Below, piece after piece: positions 1-11,856 of a DNA stretch of 29,364 nt. Every line of letters starts with the position of its first letter. The stretch's first letter is position 1. The notes beneath the pieces are model-generated. The model had not been told where the DNA came from. It did not search any database and saw only the letters and a program-made list of their open reading frames with translations. The position numbers and the translations under genes are program-made. Origin of the DNA: Entrophospora sp. SA101 (taxonomy: Eukaryota > Glomeromycota > Glomeromycetes > Entrophosporales > Entrophosporaceae); the NCBI GenBank assembly GCA_958430865.1, contig CAUDNR010004336.1:1-29364 (forward strand), in the 5' to 3' direction.

Positions 1-74
1 TTCCGTGTTGATCAAAAATTTTTTATTAGTGAGTGACACTTGACCCCCTGTAGATCCGCAATGTCCTGCGACTG

Positions 75-777
75 ATAATAAATTTTTCTCGATATTATGG
101 ATAACGATGATCTTTACTATTTTGGGCCAATATGAGTAATGACGCGCAATTATTAAATATTAATATTAAGAATGTAAAATAATTAGAAATAAATTGTAAT
201 AATCAGCAATACATCCACAATTTAACCTAACATATTTCTAGCTATTTCTTAGCAATGACACTATCAATATGTCATTTTCTTTTTTTTCTTTATATGCTAA
301 AATCGTAAATATTGTAAAAGGACAAAGTGAAGTTGATGACAATGAAACAAATGAACTGAGCTGATGATCATTAATATGGAGGCTATAAAAGCTCCAGAAA
401 CTATACTTAAATATATATGGCAAAAAATTTTAGATATTGATTTTCAAGTAATTAGAAATTTCAAAAGATTAAAAAGTGAAATTTCTTTACAAAAATTCTC
501 AAGAACAAGTGCAAACAAGAATGGAAAATTATTATAATGTCAACGTTTTAAGTGAATGAATTGTTTTTTTTAAATTTTTTATTAAATGTATTTTTATTAT
601 CATCATTACTATTTGCACTCGTATTAAAAATAAAATTAATTTTTTACGTAACATGTATCACATGATTTAATCAAAAATTCGATTTTTTACTATTACGGAT
701 ATCTCGGTATTACAGATGACTTGGTATAGCAGATAAATTTCCTGGAACAAACATATCCGTTATACCGAGACTCACTG
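75..777 (-). mobile_element. Decayed pogo/Tigger-like element, left end missing
   Basis: The right end, read on the minus strand, begins CAGTGAGTCTCGGTATAACG and is followed by several 'cggtat..cggat' type sub-repeats (about 670-777), as in terminal regions of pogo/Tc1-like elements. The plus-strand interior carries a 54-codon open piece at 379-540, starting MEAIKAPETIL, which could be a transposase C-terminal remnant; I cannot place it. The left terminal region is present only in copy B, so this copy is cut at about 75. Family assignment is inference from the end sequence only. Confidence 0.5.
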
Positions 778-911
778 TGTATGTTGAATGAATGCTACAT
801 CTAAAAAATAATTTAAAGGGAAATAAAATATTATTAATTAAAAGGATCAAATTTCTGGGTTGACAAAAAATTTAGAATTAAATAATCAATAAATTATATA
901 TTGAATGATAC

Positions 912-1169
912 TTATCTTATTACACATGATTCAATCATCTTCATATTTGCTTGTTGCTGCTGTTCCCTTTCAGATTGTCTCTTCTGCTTCACCATTGTCA
1001 GCTCCATTGTGGATATCTTACAAAATCAATAGTAATTTTTCTTTCATTTAAAAAGTTGTTCTTCAAGGGGATTTTCATTTTCATGTGTTGTAAGTGTTTT
1101 TATAAATTCCACAACTACTGAATTTTGCTTAGCAAGCCATTCAGAAGTAGAATATCCTAAAAGACTATC
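912..1169 (-). pseudogene. Decayed coding fragment of a repeated unknown protein
   Basis: On the minus strand, 1169-1044 reads as an open piece (starting DSLLGYSTSEWLAKQ, later HENENPLEEQLFK). It is followed, after a frame change or lost intron, by 1007-912 (MELTMVKQKRQSEREQQQQ..). Composition is coding-like and the second piece is Gln/Lys-rich, perhaps helical. No complete frame connects them and I do not recognise the family. An identical copy lies at 12847-13104. Confidence 0.4.
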
Positions 1170-2430
1170 TAAGCTAAATCAATCCTGATCATTAATTATA
1201 ATCTACTCTGAATTCTTTAATTTTCTCACTGACTCTGATAAAAGATATTCAAGATATTTATTGAGAATACCTGAATTCCCGCTCCATAAATTTTTGTTTC
1301 AAAAGATTGTTGAAGTAATGAATCATCAATATTTGTACAAATAGATTTGTGTTGATAGAAAAATTGAAAGTTGGATCAGATGTTTGTAAACATTCAAGGA
1401 AATTATCATTGGTGCCCTTCACAAAGAGAATAATTTTCTAAAAATTCTATAATTCTGGGAAATAGTTAGTAAAACATTTTATACGTCCCATTACCAAGCT
1501 TACCCCAACATTAATTAAGTTTGGCTTCAACTTTTTTTCAGAGTAAGAACTGCAAATAAGCATGGAAAAGTATTTCTAATGAATCTGATACTGAAAAGAA
1601 CAAAGTTTGGCATAAAGGCAACAAATTTACTTCTGGTAGATAAATTTCTCATACTTTGAGCAGATCATTGGATTAAGAAAAACGCCTAGTGGATTAAGAA
1701 AGTATAAGTTTAAAGGTATTTATTTATTTTATAATTTTTTCAGTACATATGAAATGTATATGAATTGATCGACAAGGTGGCGTAAAAAATTCTTGGATAA
1801 ATGAATGACTTGAACTTTATTAAGCAAAGCTTGTGCCTTGATCAAATCAGTCATACGTATTGAAAAATAAAATTTTTTTGTATACTAATATATATATATA
1901 TGCATGCCAAATTTCAAACCCTGTAGATCATCAAACAAAGAAAGTCGGTGTTTAACAATGCAATAACCATAATTATTTGTTCAATATTAACATTTTATCT
2001 TACTAATTCATTTTCATCCATTTATACTCACAAAATACTTCAAAGGCAATGTTAACAACAGTAATGATAATAAAAGTAATTCTTTCACTCATACTGAAAC
2101 TGTCCTATTCTAAGAGTACTTACAACTTACTCTCTCGCAAATAGGTGGTACAGGCAATAATTACCTAAATTTACCACAAAATGTATCATACCAAGGGTTA
2201 AAAAACGGGGGCCGAAAATCAAAACCCTGAAACGCCTTGTTCTCCGTTGATCGGTGCAACCTGCTTGTCCTCTCAAAATAATTACTATTACTATTTTTAT
2301 TGTGTGGTGGTTTTTTTTTTTAAGCTGCTTTATTTGTCTTTTTATTATTTAATTATTATTCCCTTTGCTTTTAAAATTTTATAATAATTTAAAGCTATAA
2401 TCATTTTTCTTTATTTTTTATATATGAAAT
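1170..2430. other. Intergenic, upstream region of kinase copy A
   Basis: No gene is supported here. A short coding-like piece lies on the plus strand near 1565-1640 (AWKSISNESDTEKNK..), probably repeat debris. There is a short (TA)n run near 1890. The last 300 bases before the ATG are AT-rich with T-tracts (2310-2330) and presumably include the promoter; no definite element can be named. The same sequence precedes copy B. Confidence 0.5.
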
Positions 2431-4838
2431 ATGACTAACAAATCAACAACAGCTGGAATTATTGAGATTCCTAAACGAAAAACTACAATGGTAATTTTTA
2501 TAAAAATTGTTTTTTTAGTAAATAAGCAAATTACAAATTACAAATTATCAACAATTTAACTGTTTTTGATTTTTATTAGGTTAAAACAGAGAAACGTAAA
2601 CTTCCGTTAAAGACGAATTCAAAAAGATCCGACTCTTCGAATTCTAATTCTAATAATTCAATTTTGTCAACAAGCCCTTCAGGAATAACAACAGAGGCTG
2701 CTTCGACAACAACTAACAATCAATCTAAATCTCGTACAATAACTATAAATGATTCGTCATCAGAATCTAGTGATAATACTTTAGTAACATCACCAACTCA
2801 ATTAACTTCATCATCGCCATTACAACTAAATAATATTCATTTAACTGAGGAGGAAATTAAATTAAAACAACTTGAACAAGCAAAAAAGATTTTATTGAGA
2901 CAACAAGAGGCACCAAGTTTCAGACATGAATTACAATTAAAAGAAACAAAAGAACCTACAAGAGGTAGGTCACTACAATCACTTAAACGTGACCAATTAA
3001 GATCTCCAAGTCCAAGTCCAAGGTATACATCTTCTCCAACTCCGCCACTTTTATTAAAAAGAAGACAACAACAAAGTGACACCAATTACTATCATGCAGA
3101 ATCAGATGATTCCAATACATCTAATAATAGTAGCATAACAAATAAGAAAACAGCTACTAAAAAACGTAATAATACACTCAATGCCTCCAAGCCGGTATGC
3201 ACATGTTTGAAACCTGATAGTATTTGGTGTCAAATGTGCGAATCAAAAAGATTTCAGCAAAGATTTTCAAATTGGACAAGTGGAAACAAAGATATTGATA
3301 ATTTTATACAAGAAACACAAAAAAATTCTATAGGTCCATTGAATTATGTTGAATGGATACAACACAATCGCTTTAGAAACATACAAAAGATCGATGAAGG
3401 TGGATACGGAATTGTTTATTCGGCTACTTGGTTGGACGGTCCAAGATGGATACAAGATCAAAAAGATCCTAAAAAATGGACGAGAGAGAACAATAAAAAG
3501 GTTGCTTTGAAATTCTTAAATAATTCTGAAAATATTACATCAGAGCATTTAAAAGAGGTATATGATAAATTGTTATGTAGTATATCATATATTTAATAAA
3601 TATCTATGTAATAAATATATTTTTTGAAGATTTTAATTAATATATATATATGTATATGTATATGTATATAAATTTAGATATCAACGTATTTTCAAAATGT
3701 TGTATGGGATAATAGTGTTGTACATTGTTATGGTATATCACAAGATCCATCATCTAAAAATTATATAATTGTTTTGGAATATGCAGAATCAGATCTTTAT
3801 CAATATATAAGCTTAAATCCAAATATGTTATGGTCGCTTAAGTTAGCATTATTATGTGATATATCTCGTGGATTGAGTACAATTCATCAATGTAATCTGA
3901 CTCATAGAAATTTTCATGGTGGTAACATCTTAATAATAAAAGAGGGATTTGTTGTTATAAGCGATATGGGTTTTAACCATAAACCAGACGGGAAGTTAAC
4001 AGAAAACCAATTATTTGGAGTATTGCCATTCTTTTCACCAGAAATTATAAGGACAAAAAAATTTTTAAGAGAATCAGATATTTATAGTTTTGGAATAATT
4101 ATGTGGGAATTGGCTTCAGAAATTAGAATATATGGGGATAGGGTTCACGATATTGAATTAGCAATAGAAATATGTGATGGATTAAAACCTAAACGTATTG
4201 ATGGTATACCTCAATGCTGGATAAATTTAATGGAACAATGTTTAGACGTTGATGCAACAAAAAGACCTGATATTTTGACCATTCATAGAATTTTAGTTGA
4301 TTGGTTAAGAAAAATCATTGACACTCCTAAATTACCTTATAAAATCAACACTGATTTTGCGTTGGCGGAAAATTACAGATCACGTAAATTAAGCATCAAT
4401 AAAACAAATGCAAAAATGGTTCAATCCACATCATCCTCATTTTCATTAACCAAGAAGAAGAATAATAACAATAATAATAACAATAATCCAAATGACGAAG
4501 AAAAACATGACGATAAAAAAGATAATAAGGATAAAAGTAATACGCAGGAAGATATTAATGATGAAAAGGAGAAAAATGAAAAAGACCAAATAATTAAAGA
4601 ACAAATAAACAATAATTACGAAAAAGGTGTGATGTTACAGGAAAGGAAGGAAGAGGAGGAAGAAAAGCAAAAAAGAATAAAAGTTGATGAATTACTGTCG
4701 AAACCAATCTATCACAGTCAATTATACGACTTTGGAGATGAACAATTTCTTGATTTCATGACGAATTTAACAGAATCAGAAGTTGGTAGTATTTTTTATG
4801 TAAGGATAATAAAAATAAACAAACAAACAAAACAATAA
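2431..4838 (+). CDS. Kinase-like protein with HRN catalytic loop, copy A (altered 3' end)
   Basis: Exons are 2431-2490, 2580-3557 and 3678-4838, all joined in frame through GT..AG introns; 732 aa. Residues 1-200 are Ser/Thr/Asn-rich and disordered. A Cys motif CTCLKPDSIWCQMC and an NWTSGN block precede the kinase domain. Domain landmarks: Gly-rich loop IDEGGYGIVYS (G294), VALK lysine K331, HRNFHGGN at 422-429, DMG at 442-444, FFSPE and SDIYSFG. The catalytic-loop Asp is Asn (N424), so phosphotransfer is doubtful, as in pseudokinases. The His in place of the usual Lys two residues on is, as I recall, normal in this fungal family. The tail is Asn-, Lys- and Glu-rich. Sequence leaves copy B at 4791, so the last 16 residues (after VGS) are novel and end in a Lys/Gln tail at TAA; this looks like read-through into foreign sequence rather than a true C-terminus. 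Confidence 0.75.
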
Positions 4839-5974
4839 TAATAATTATAATAACTCAGTTACTGCCCGGGTTATATATAATTGGGTCACGAAATTTTTTT
4901 CTGTACAACCATATTTGACAGTTTTTCCTATTATTATATGATTATGTAAATTGATAGCTTATCAACTTTTTTAATTGGTTATAAACAAGAAAAACCAAGA
5001 ATGTAACCAAACAAAGTGTTATTTATATTTTGCTTATCAACTATATATTATATATTATATTTATTTATTATATTATTTATTTATGTGTATATCTTATCTT
5101 TTTTTTTTCCAAGCTGAATTAACTGGGAAAAGAGAAGAAATTATCCTTTTTTCTTGCCAAAAATTCGTCGGTAATTAAACTAACTAAATCCATTGAAAAA
5201 AATTTTTTTTTTGGTTATCTTATCAATCTTCCTACTCTTTCTTACAAAAAAATACATAAGTTCTTTGGGGGATCTTCAAGATAATAAATTATCTATTGCA
5301 TTATTACATTTATGGGCACTATGAACATAATGAACATATTAATAATATTAATGGATGGACGGATATGGTTTATAATTCTGCCCCGTATTATTAAAACATG
5401 TGGGCCGGATTTTTTACATAGTTTCATAAATTTTGACTGACGTTTGCAATTATCACATTTACATTATAAAAGAATTTACGAGCGTCTTTTTTTTAAAAAT
5501 AACTAAATGTTTATTGAATCAATTATTATGTTTAACATAATAATATAAGACCCATATAATAAGTTCTTAAAAAATAGTATTACATGAGATCATACTACCA
5601 ATATGTTCCTCATAATGTATTAGTATATGATTCTAATATCTAATATCACCTTTGAATATTATCAAAGATGGAAAAGTAAGTGCAAATATTTTATGGTCAC
5701 ACATGCAATATTGATAAAATTATTAATTTTTTCTTTTATACAATTAATAAAGTTCATTTACACATATATATTTCATAAGTAATTCACATAAAGAATGCAA
5801 ATTTCCACGTCATGTGTAATCAATGGAATAAACTGCATCTCTTTTTACATTCTGTAAATAAATAGCGACTTTAGTGCATCCTTTTCATTTTCAAATAAAT
5901 AAAATATGAGTTCTATAAAAAATTTTTTCTTTTGTTTGTATGTGATATATATTATACACTCTACTCTCTTTTTT
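4839..5974. other. Non-coding stretch between kinase copy A and the adapter
   Basis: No supported gene. The sequence is AT-rich with T-tracts (5100-5110, 5200-5215) and short open frames of biased composition that look random. It matches neither the sequence after kinase copy B nor anything else I noticed in the window. Its left border is the end of the duplication and its right border is the adapter, so its genomic neighbours are uncertain. Confidence 0.6.
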
Positions 5975-6032
5975 AATGATACGGCGACCACCGAGATCTA
6001 CACTCTTTCCCTACACGACGCTCTTCCGATCT
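5975..6032 (+). other. Illumina P5 / TruSeq universal adapter contamination
   Basis: The 58 bases start AATGATACGGCGACCACC and end ACGACGCTCTTCCGATCT, the full-length Illumina universal adapter with no mismatch to the sequence I know. Its translation gives the NDTATTEIYTLSLHDALPI string known from contaminated assemblies. It is not biological. It marks a read that kept its adapter, so the join across this point is unreliable. Sequence from 6033 should be the beginning of a genuine insert. Confidence 0.99.
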
Positions 6033-6183
6033 TAAATAGATATCAATTTAGGAGAACCTTAGATAGGCGCCATTGCCGGCTTTGTGCAGATGGTGATGGT
6101 GATAATATTATTGTTTTTACAATTTATTAAATTACTTATTCTTATCCACATACTATATTATTTCTCTTATTACAAACATCCAG

Positions 6184-9100
6184 CAACAAAATTTTAATTT
6201 CTATGACACCAAAATCTAAAAATGATAGTGAAGGTATTCATTTTATCTGCCTTTATTATTATTTATGCGATTTTATTTATTTTATTTAAAATAGTTGATC
6301 CGTGATTTATAGGAACAGTCCAATATGAATGTTTTTCACTTGAATACTTAAAAGCAAGATTGTTTCGACATCAAGGTTGTTCGCTTTTCAGATTATTAAA
6401 TAATTAACAAATATTTATTTTAGTAATTAATTTCTAATTAACTAATTATTTGTTCTAGGCTTATTGTTGAGTAAATATGGGGAATTTGAAAAAGGCTTGA
6501 GATTGATAGAAAATGGAAGGTTTTTAAATCAACCTTGTCTAGAGAAGGCATGTTGCGTACATATTATGTATATAATCTGTTTTTAAATATAATCTTTATT
6601 TGATTATAAATTATTTTATTATTTATAAATAGGCAGAGTATCAATATTTATTAGGCAAAGTTAAATTAATGGAAATTAATAATAAATTAAAGATTAATAA
6701 CCAAATGATTTTTGATAATATACAAGATTCCGGTAATTTTTTTTTTTTTTTTAATTAATTAATTAATAAAATAGACTTTTAATTTCCCTTCTATATAAAT
6801 GCATGCATGTATATATAGTACTCTCTTTACCATCATTTGGAAAAAATTCAAATAAAAAACAACATAATATCAATCAAAATTATTTTCCAGATAATTTTTT
6901 AGAGGAGATTAATAAAGCAATCGATTATTTGGTAAAAGTTTATGATCTAATATATGAATGCGGACCTACACATTTGTTACAAGAAGCTTCCCTATGTATT
7001 GTTAAGGCAAATTTGTTAAATGCTTACTGCTATAACAAATTTTCTGATCAATTAGAAATTGCGACCAAATGTGCATATTATTTGGGTAATTAATTTCATT
7101 GATATTTCGTTTATATATATTTATTACTATTGGATATTCATTATCATCCAATTTTTCAAATATCACAGAAATGACTAAAGCACTTACTGTTAAAAGGGAG
7201 TTTATTACAATCTTGAACGAGAAAGCAATAAAATTACCTTTAAAATATAATGATAATGAAAGATGGCCTCAAGCAGTTTCAATGTCAAATAAATCCAATG
7301 AATTTCAATATAATAATAAGGATGAAAATAATAATAATTTACATGATAAGGAAACATCATATCAAAAATTTTTAAAAGATTTATTGAAGAGATACAAAGA
7401 AGAATCATCATTAACATATCATCAATTTCAAAGAGAATTTATAGACATTATACCTTCTCAATGGACTGTGTGTTCAATTACTGTCGATATTGAAAATAAT
7501 GAGCTATATATTTGTCGCTTTTGTCAAAAAACATCACCATTATTGTTACGATTGCCTTTGAAACGACAATCTGGAGAATGTGGTGGATTTTTGTATAATG
7601 ACGTGATTAGAAAATTTAATCAAATCATGGATTTATGTGATCAGAGCATGAAATTTGATAAAAAATGTATGAATAAACAAGAAAAGTCGCAGTGGTGGAA
7701 TGAAAGAAAGGCATTGGATGATAGAATGAAAACCTTACTTGAAAATATCGAGGATTGTTGGTTAGGCGGCTTTAAGGTATTTTATATATATTTATTTTGT
7801 TTTTTTTAATTAAAATGAAAGAATATCTTGGATTTGAATATATATATGTTATTAGGGCATATTAATGGCAGATACAGACAATGATCCTAAACGACTTGCT
7901 AATTTCAAAGAAAAGATGGATAAATTAGCACTAAAAAATGAAATATGTAGTCAAACTTTTGGTAAACAATCAACAAAAAAGAAAATTGATCTTCATGTAG
8001 AATTGTATAGATCTTTTCTTCGTTTAGGACCAAATGCAACAGATCGAGATATTCAAGATATTATTTATTTTCTGGTTGACATATATAACAAAAATAATGA
8101 TCAACAAATCGGATATGACGAGGTTGATTGGGATCAGGTTTGTTATTATCAAGCATAATATTTATATTTTAATGAAATGTATATTAATTTATGATTTTAT
8201 AAATTAATAGCTTACTGTTGATATAATAAATGCACTAAGTGTTAATGCAAATTTTAATGATTCAAAATCTGATGATCAGCATGTTATTTTAATTTTGGAC
8301 AAGTATGTTCAAATGTTGCCATGGGAAAGTTTTCCTTGTTTACGAAATCAATCAGTTTCTCGATTACCCTCAATTTCATTTTTAAGAGATCGAATTCTGT
8401 CAATGAAACGTCAAAATATTAATAATTCAAGTAACAATGAAAAATATTTTATTGATCCACAAAAAACGTTTTACATTCTTAATCCGAGTCAAGATTTAGA
8501 GAATACACAAAAAAAATTTGAAGATTTTGTTAAAAGGTTTATTTATACATAAATATTATATTTAAAAAAAAATAATAACATAATTATTTATTTTATGATG
8601 ATATTGTTTTTAGTTTCGAAGGATGGAATGGTGTGATTTGTCGTCAACCATCTGAACAAGAATGTAAAAATGCGTTGAGTAACAATGATCTTTATATGTA
8701 AGTGAGGATTCTTTTTCATGGTGATTTAATATTAATACATTTTTTTTTAATAACTATTATTTTAATTGTAGTTACATTGGGCATGGAACTGGAGAACAAT
8801 ATATTAAAAGAAGTATTGTAAAACAAATAGATAATTGTGCTGTGGCTTTATTGATGGGTTGTAGTAGTGGTACTTTGAAATTAGAAGGCGAATTTGATCC
8901 TTTCGGATCATCACTTAATTATTTGATTGCAGGATGGTTAGTTATTACAATTATTCTTAATAGTTTTGTTTTTATCATTTTCATATTGTTTTCTGATGTT
9001 AATGTATATAATATATAAATAATAGTCCTGCGTTGGTTGCGAACCTATGGGATGTGACTGATAAAGATATCGATAGGTTTAGTAAAGCTTTATTTCATGA

Positions 9101-9269
9101 ATGGAATTTAAAACCAAATCATGAATTAGATAATGTAATTGGGAATGATACAAAAAAAATTGATGTATCGTTAGTTAAAGCTGTTTCAGTCGCAAGAAAA
9201 GAGTGTAGATTAAAATTTTTGATCGGGGCAGCACCTGTAATTTATGGTGTACCTGTTTACTTAAAATGA
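6184..9269 (+). CDS. ESP1: Separase (cohesin-cleaving cysteine protease), 5' partial
   Basis: Separase cleaves the cohesin kleisin at anaphase onset. Eleven in-frame exons: 6184-6233, 6313-6375, 6459-6547, 6633-6732, 6819-7085, 7169-7776, 7856-8137, 8211-8536, 8614-8697, 8772-8936, 9026-9269; about 759 aa. The first part is helical-repeat-like. Diagnostic C-terminal blocks follow: ENIEDCWLG, LDKYVQMLPWESFPCLR, SVSRLPSISFLRD, catalytic His in YIGHGTGEQY (codon 8782-8784), catalytic Cys in LLMGCSSG (8860-8862), then PALVANLWDVTDKDIDRFS (family clan CD, peptidase C50). Fungal separases are usually over 1,500 aa, so the N-terminal half is missing. The first visible exon opens mid-codon after an AG acceptor, 150 bp right of the sequencing adapter. 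Met at 6203 could be taken as a start but would give an implausibly short protein. The fourth intron (6548-6632) may use a GC donor. Protease domain call is very secure; the 5' end is not. Confidence 0.95.
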
Positions 9270-9346
9270 ACGTTAGTTTGAAAATAAACAACATATTTAT
9301 TAAGATTTTGTATAAAAAAATTTTTTTTATTTACTAAAAGTCCCAA

Positions 9347-9348
<2 letters not shown>

Positions 9349-9385
<37 letters not shown>
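9349..9385. repeat. (AT)n microsatellite in a convergent intergenic gap
   Basis: A pure AT dinucleotide run of about 37 bases lies between the separase stop and the stop of the convergent kinase gene. The two stop codons are 221 bp apart, so both 3' UTRs and poly(A) signals must fit in this A/T-rich gap. Confidence 0.95.
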
Positions 9386-9387
<2 letters not shown>

Positions 9388-9490
9388 AACTATATATAAT
9401 AAAATTTTTAAAAGTTCAATAAATAATAAATATAATATTTTAATGAGATCATTAAACAATAAATAATATTGTTTAATTTTTTAATTTTTA

Positions 9491-11317
9491 TTATTTTAAC
9501 CATTCATGATTACTAATTTCTTCCAAAGTAAAACGTTTATCAGGATCAGACATTAATATTTTTTTAATTAAATCTTTTGCCTCATTACTAATTGTACCTC
9601 TTCTACCACGTTCACCTTCCATGGAAGTTTTAGGAAAATCAAATTCTGCTTTGATAATTTTATGAAAAAATTGTTTTCTTGGCCCATCAAAATTAAATGG
9701 CAAATAACCAACCAATAAACTATATAATATAATGCCCAATGACCATATATCTGTTTTCTTACCATCATATGGTGATTTACCAGATATAAGTTCAGGCGCA
9801 GCATATTCTTCAGATCCACATCTTGTTGATAATAAAGGATTTGTTGGATCAACAAATTTAGCTAATCCGAAATCAGTTAACTTTATAATTGGATTGGATT
9901 TTAATAGATCTTTTTTGTTGGAATCTACATCCTTGTTGTTATTGTTATTGGTGTTATCATTAATATTATTACTACTATGACTGCTAGTATTGTTATTGTC
10001 ATTATTATGGTTATTTTCATTAGGATAATCTAATAAAATATTTTCCAATTTTAGATCTCTATGAACAATGTTATTATCATGTAGATATTTCACAATGTCA
10101 ACTAATTGTAAGAAAATTTGTTTTGAATCTTGTTCAGTTGTCTCTTCATAATAATCATTGACATAATCAAATAATTCTCCACCAGGAATATATTCTAATA
10201 TTAAACAAAAGTGAGTTGAAATATCTACTACATCAAATAATCTTACAATGTTCGGATGATTAATGAACTACAAACGAGAAGTTATTATTAACTAATTAAT
10301 TAATTAAAATAATTAATCTTTTGATTTTAAAATATATTAAATAAATCTAACCTTTAACATTTCAACTTCTCTTAAAACACTAGATTTTACTCTTTCACTA
10401 TCTTGAATACCTTTAATCCCAATGATCTTTATAGCAACCTTTTGACAATTACTTAAATCAATTGCCAATTTAACTTTAGAAAAGCTACCTTCGCCAATTG
10501 TTTTTTGTATAGCGTAATGACCAATTAATTCGGTTGATTTTAAACCTAATTTTAATAATCTAGATTGCAAAAATCGATCATCCATAAGATGACTTTGTAA
10601 ATCAACCGACGCCAAAACATTATTATCATTGTCATTGTCATAAATGTTATTATCGTTGTTATTACTATTGATAGTAGTGTTTGCAGAGGTATTTGGGTCA
10701 TTAGTTAGACTTGAAGGACTTATTTTATGTATCGATAAATGATGGGAAGTTGGAAAATCCATTAAAGAAGTGGCAGGACTGGGTAAGTCTGTTAGTGGAT
10801 CATCATTGGACGCTACTCTGCTATGTTGAGACTTTTTTGATAGAATTGAATCAGATGTTGAGGCTCTCGATATGTTTTGTTGATGTTTTTGATGTTGTTG
10901 ATTATGATGGTGATGATGTTGATGATTCTGATTCTGATGATCAAAAATTGTTATGATTTTTGGCAGAACTTGTGATCCCATTTTCTTTTGATCACCGAAT
11001 GATGAAGCTGACGACGACGACGACGACGATGATGATGATGATGAAAAAGAATCATTATGATCGTTTTTATCCATGATATCAAGATTCGCCGATGAACCGT
11101 TTGAAGTTATATTAGAAGACAACAGTGTTTGTTGTAGCGCATTCTCTGTATTTATGTCAATTGGAGTAGTTATTGCGGTATTATTATTATTGACTTTTGA
11201 TGGTGTTGTCGTCATTGAGTCTAACTTTTGTACATTCAATTTTAAAGTTTCCAAATTTGTATAAATACGATCCTTTTTTGATTTAGTTGATGAGCTTTTG
11301 GCTATTTGCTCTATCAT
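9491..11317 (-). CDS. Ser/Thr protein kinase, CAMK-like, with low-complexity insert in the kinase core
   Basis: Two exons on the minus strand, 11317-10352 and 10267-9491 (GT..AG intron of 84 nt, phase 0), give 580 aa. Residues 1-250 are disordered, with Ser, His/Gln and Asn/Asp tracts. The kinase domain starts near 268: IGEGSFSKV (from G275), VAIK with K297, EYIPGGELFDY, HRDLKLEN (D393), TDFGLAK (D454), RCGSEEYAAPE and DIWSLGIILYSLL. It ends near HEWLK at the stop. All catalytic residues are present, so it should be active. About 45 Asn/Ser/Asp-rich residues are inserted between HRDLKLEN and DFG, where most kinases have about 15. The CGSxxYAAPE activation segment and SLGxxLY pattern place it in the CAMK/SNF1-like group; the exact subfamily is not clear. 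Confidence 0.9.
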
Positions 11318-11856
11318 GACTTTGATGAATTTGATGGATAGTTAAAAAGAAAAAGAAAGAAAACTAAGAAGTATCTTTTTATACATATACATATATATAT
11401 ATATATAGCAACAAAACAACAAATTACAAATCAACAAAGTATAACATGATGACACAGAGATCAAAAAAAATTTAGCAGCTAGTTACACGAAGTGTCAGTA
11501 TTTGAAATCGAGTACAGTAGGAGGAAAAAAAAGCATTTGATTATAAAATAATTTACTTTTTCTAAATCTGCATTCTGCTCTTCCATTTCATCTTTTTTAC
11601 CCTTCAAAACTAATTTTGAATAAAAATATTTATTTATTTATTTCAATTTATATACTAAAATTTGAATCCCTGCAAATTTTTTTTTATGATGTAATGTTTT
11701 TCCTGGTCCAAATTTGGAAATCGATTCTAGAATAAATAATTAGAATCTCTTTGTCGATTAATTCATATATGAGACTGTAACAAAACCGGGGCAAAGTGAA
11801 CATTGGTATTACCAAGAATTTCAGGGATTAAAATCACAATCATTTAATATTAATAT
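11318..11856. other. Upstream region of the CAMK-like kinase and repeat debris
   Basis: No gene is supported. Just upstream of the minus-strand ATG there is a short (AT)n run (about 11388-11406) and A/G-rich sequence that may hold the promoter. Further right the DNA turns into dispersed-repeat sequence leading into the pogo-like element. Confidence 0.5.
11791..11836 (+). repeat. Dispersed repeat, member 1
   Basis: A block beginning CAAAGTGAACATTGGT, continuing through TTACCAA and AATTTCAGGG, recurs with a few mismatches at about 27117-27162. Both lie next to transposon remnants, so this is likely the end of a shared repeat family. Confidence 0.7.

Larger units (their letters stand above)
75..4791 (+). 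repeat. Direct duplication, copy A (~4.7 kb)
   Basis: This matches the segment 11,935 bp downstream (12012-16726). All open frames, introns and non-coding stretches compared between about 129 and 4791 are the same at a constant offset. The only differences noticed are near the left edge: a two-base length change around 88-105 and a C/T difference at 128. Homology stops abruptly at 4791, inside the last exon of the kinase gene, where both copies still share GTAGTA. It is either a very recent duplication or an assembly duplication. Confidence 0.95.

Noticed and set aside
238..423. Minus-strand 61-codon frame in both duplication copies
   Set aside because: Low-complexity Ser/Phe/Tyr composition within a decayed element; more likely a shadow of the opposite strand.
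4975..5178. Open frame containing FFFQAE, similar in look to the translated P7 adapter
   Set aside because: The DNA after CCAAGCTGAA does not match the P7 adapter, and the frame has random AT-biased composition; neither contamination nor a gene is supported.
5906..6130. 74-codon open frame on the plus strand
   Set aside because: Most of its middle is the translated sequencing adapter, so it is not a gene.
10711..11264. Plus-strand open frames opposite the CAMK-like kinase
   Set aside because: They are antisense shadows of the Ser/His/Asn repeats in the real minus-strand exon.
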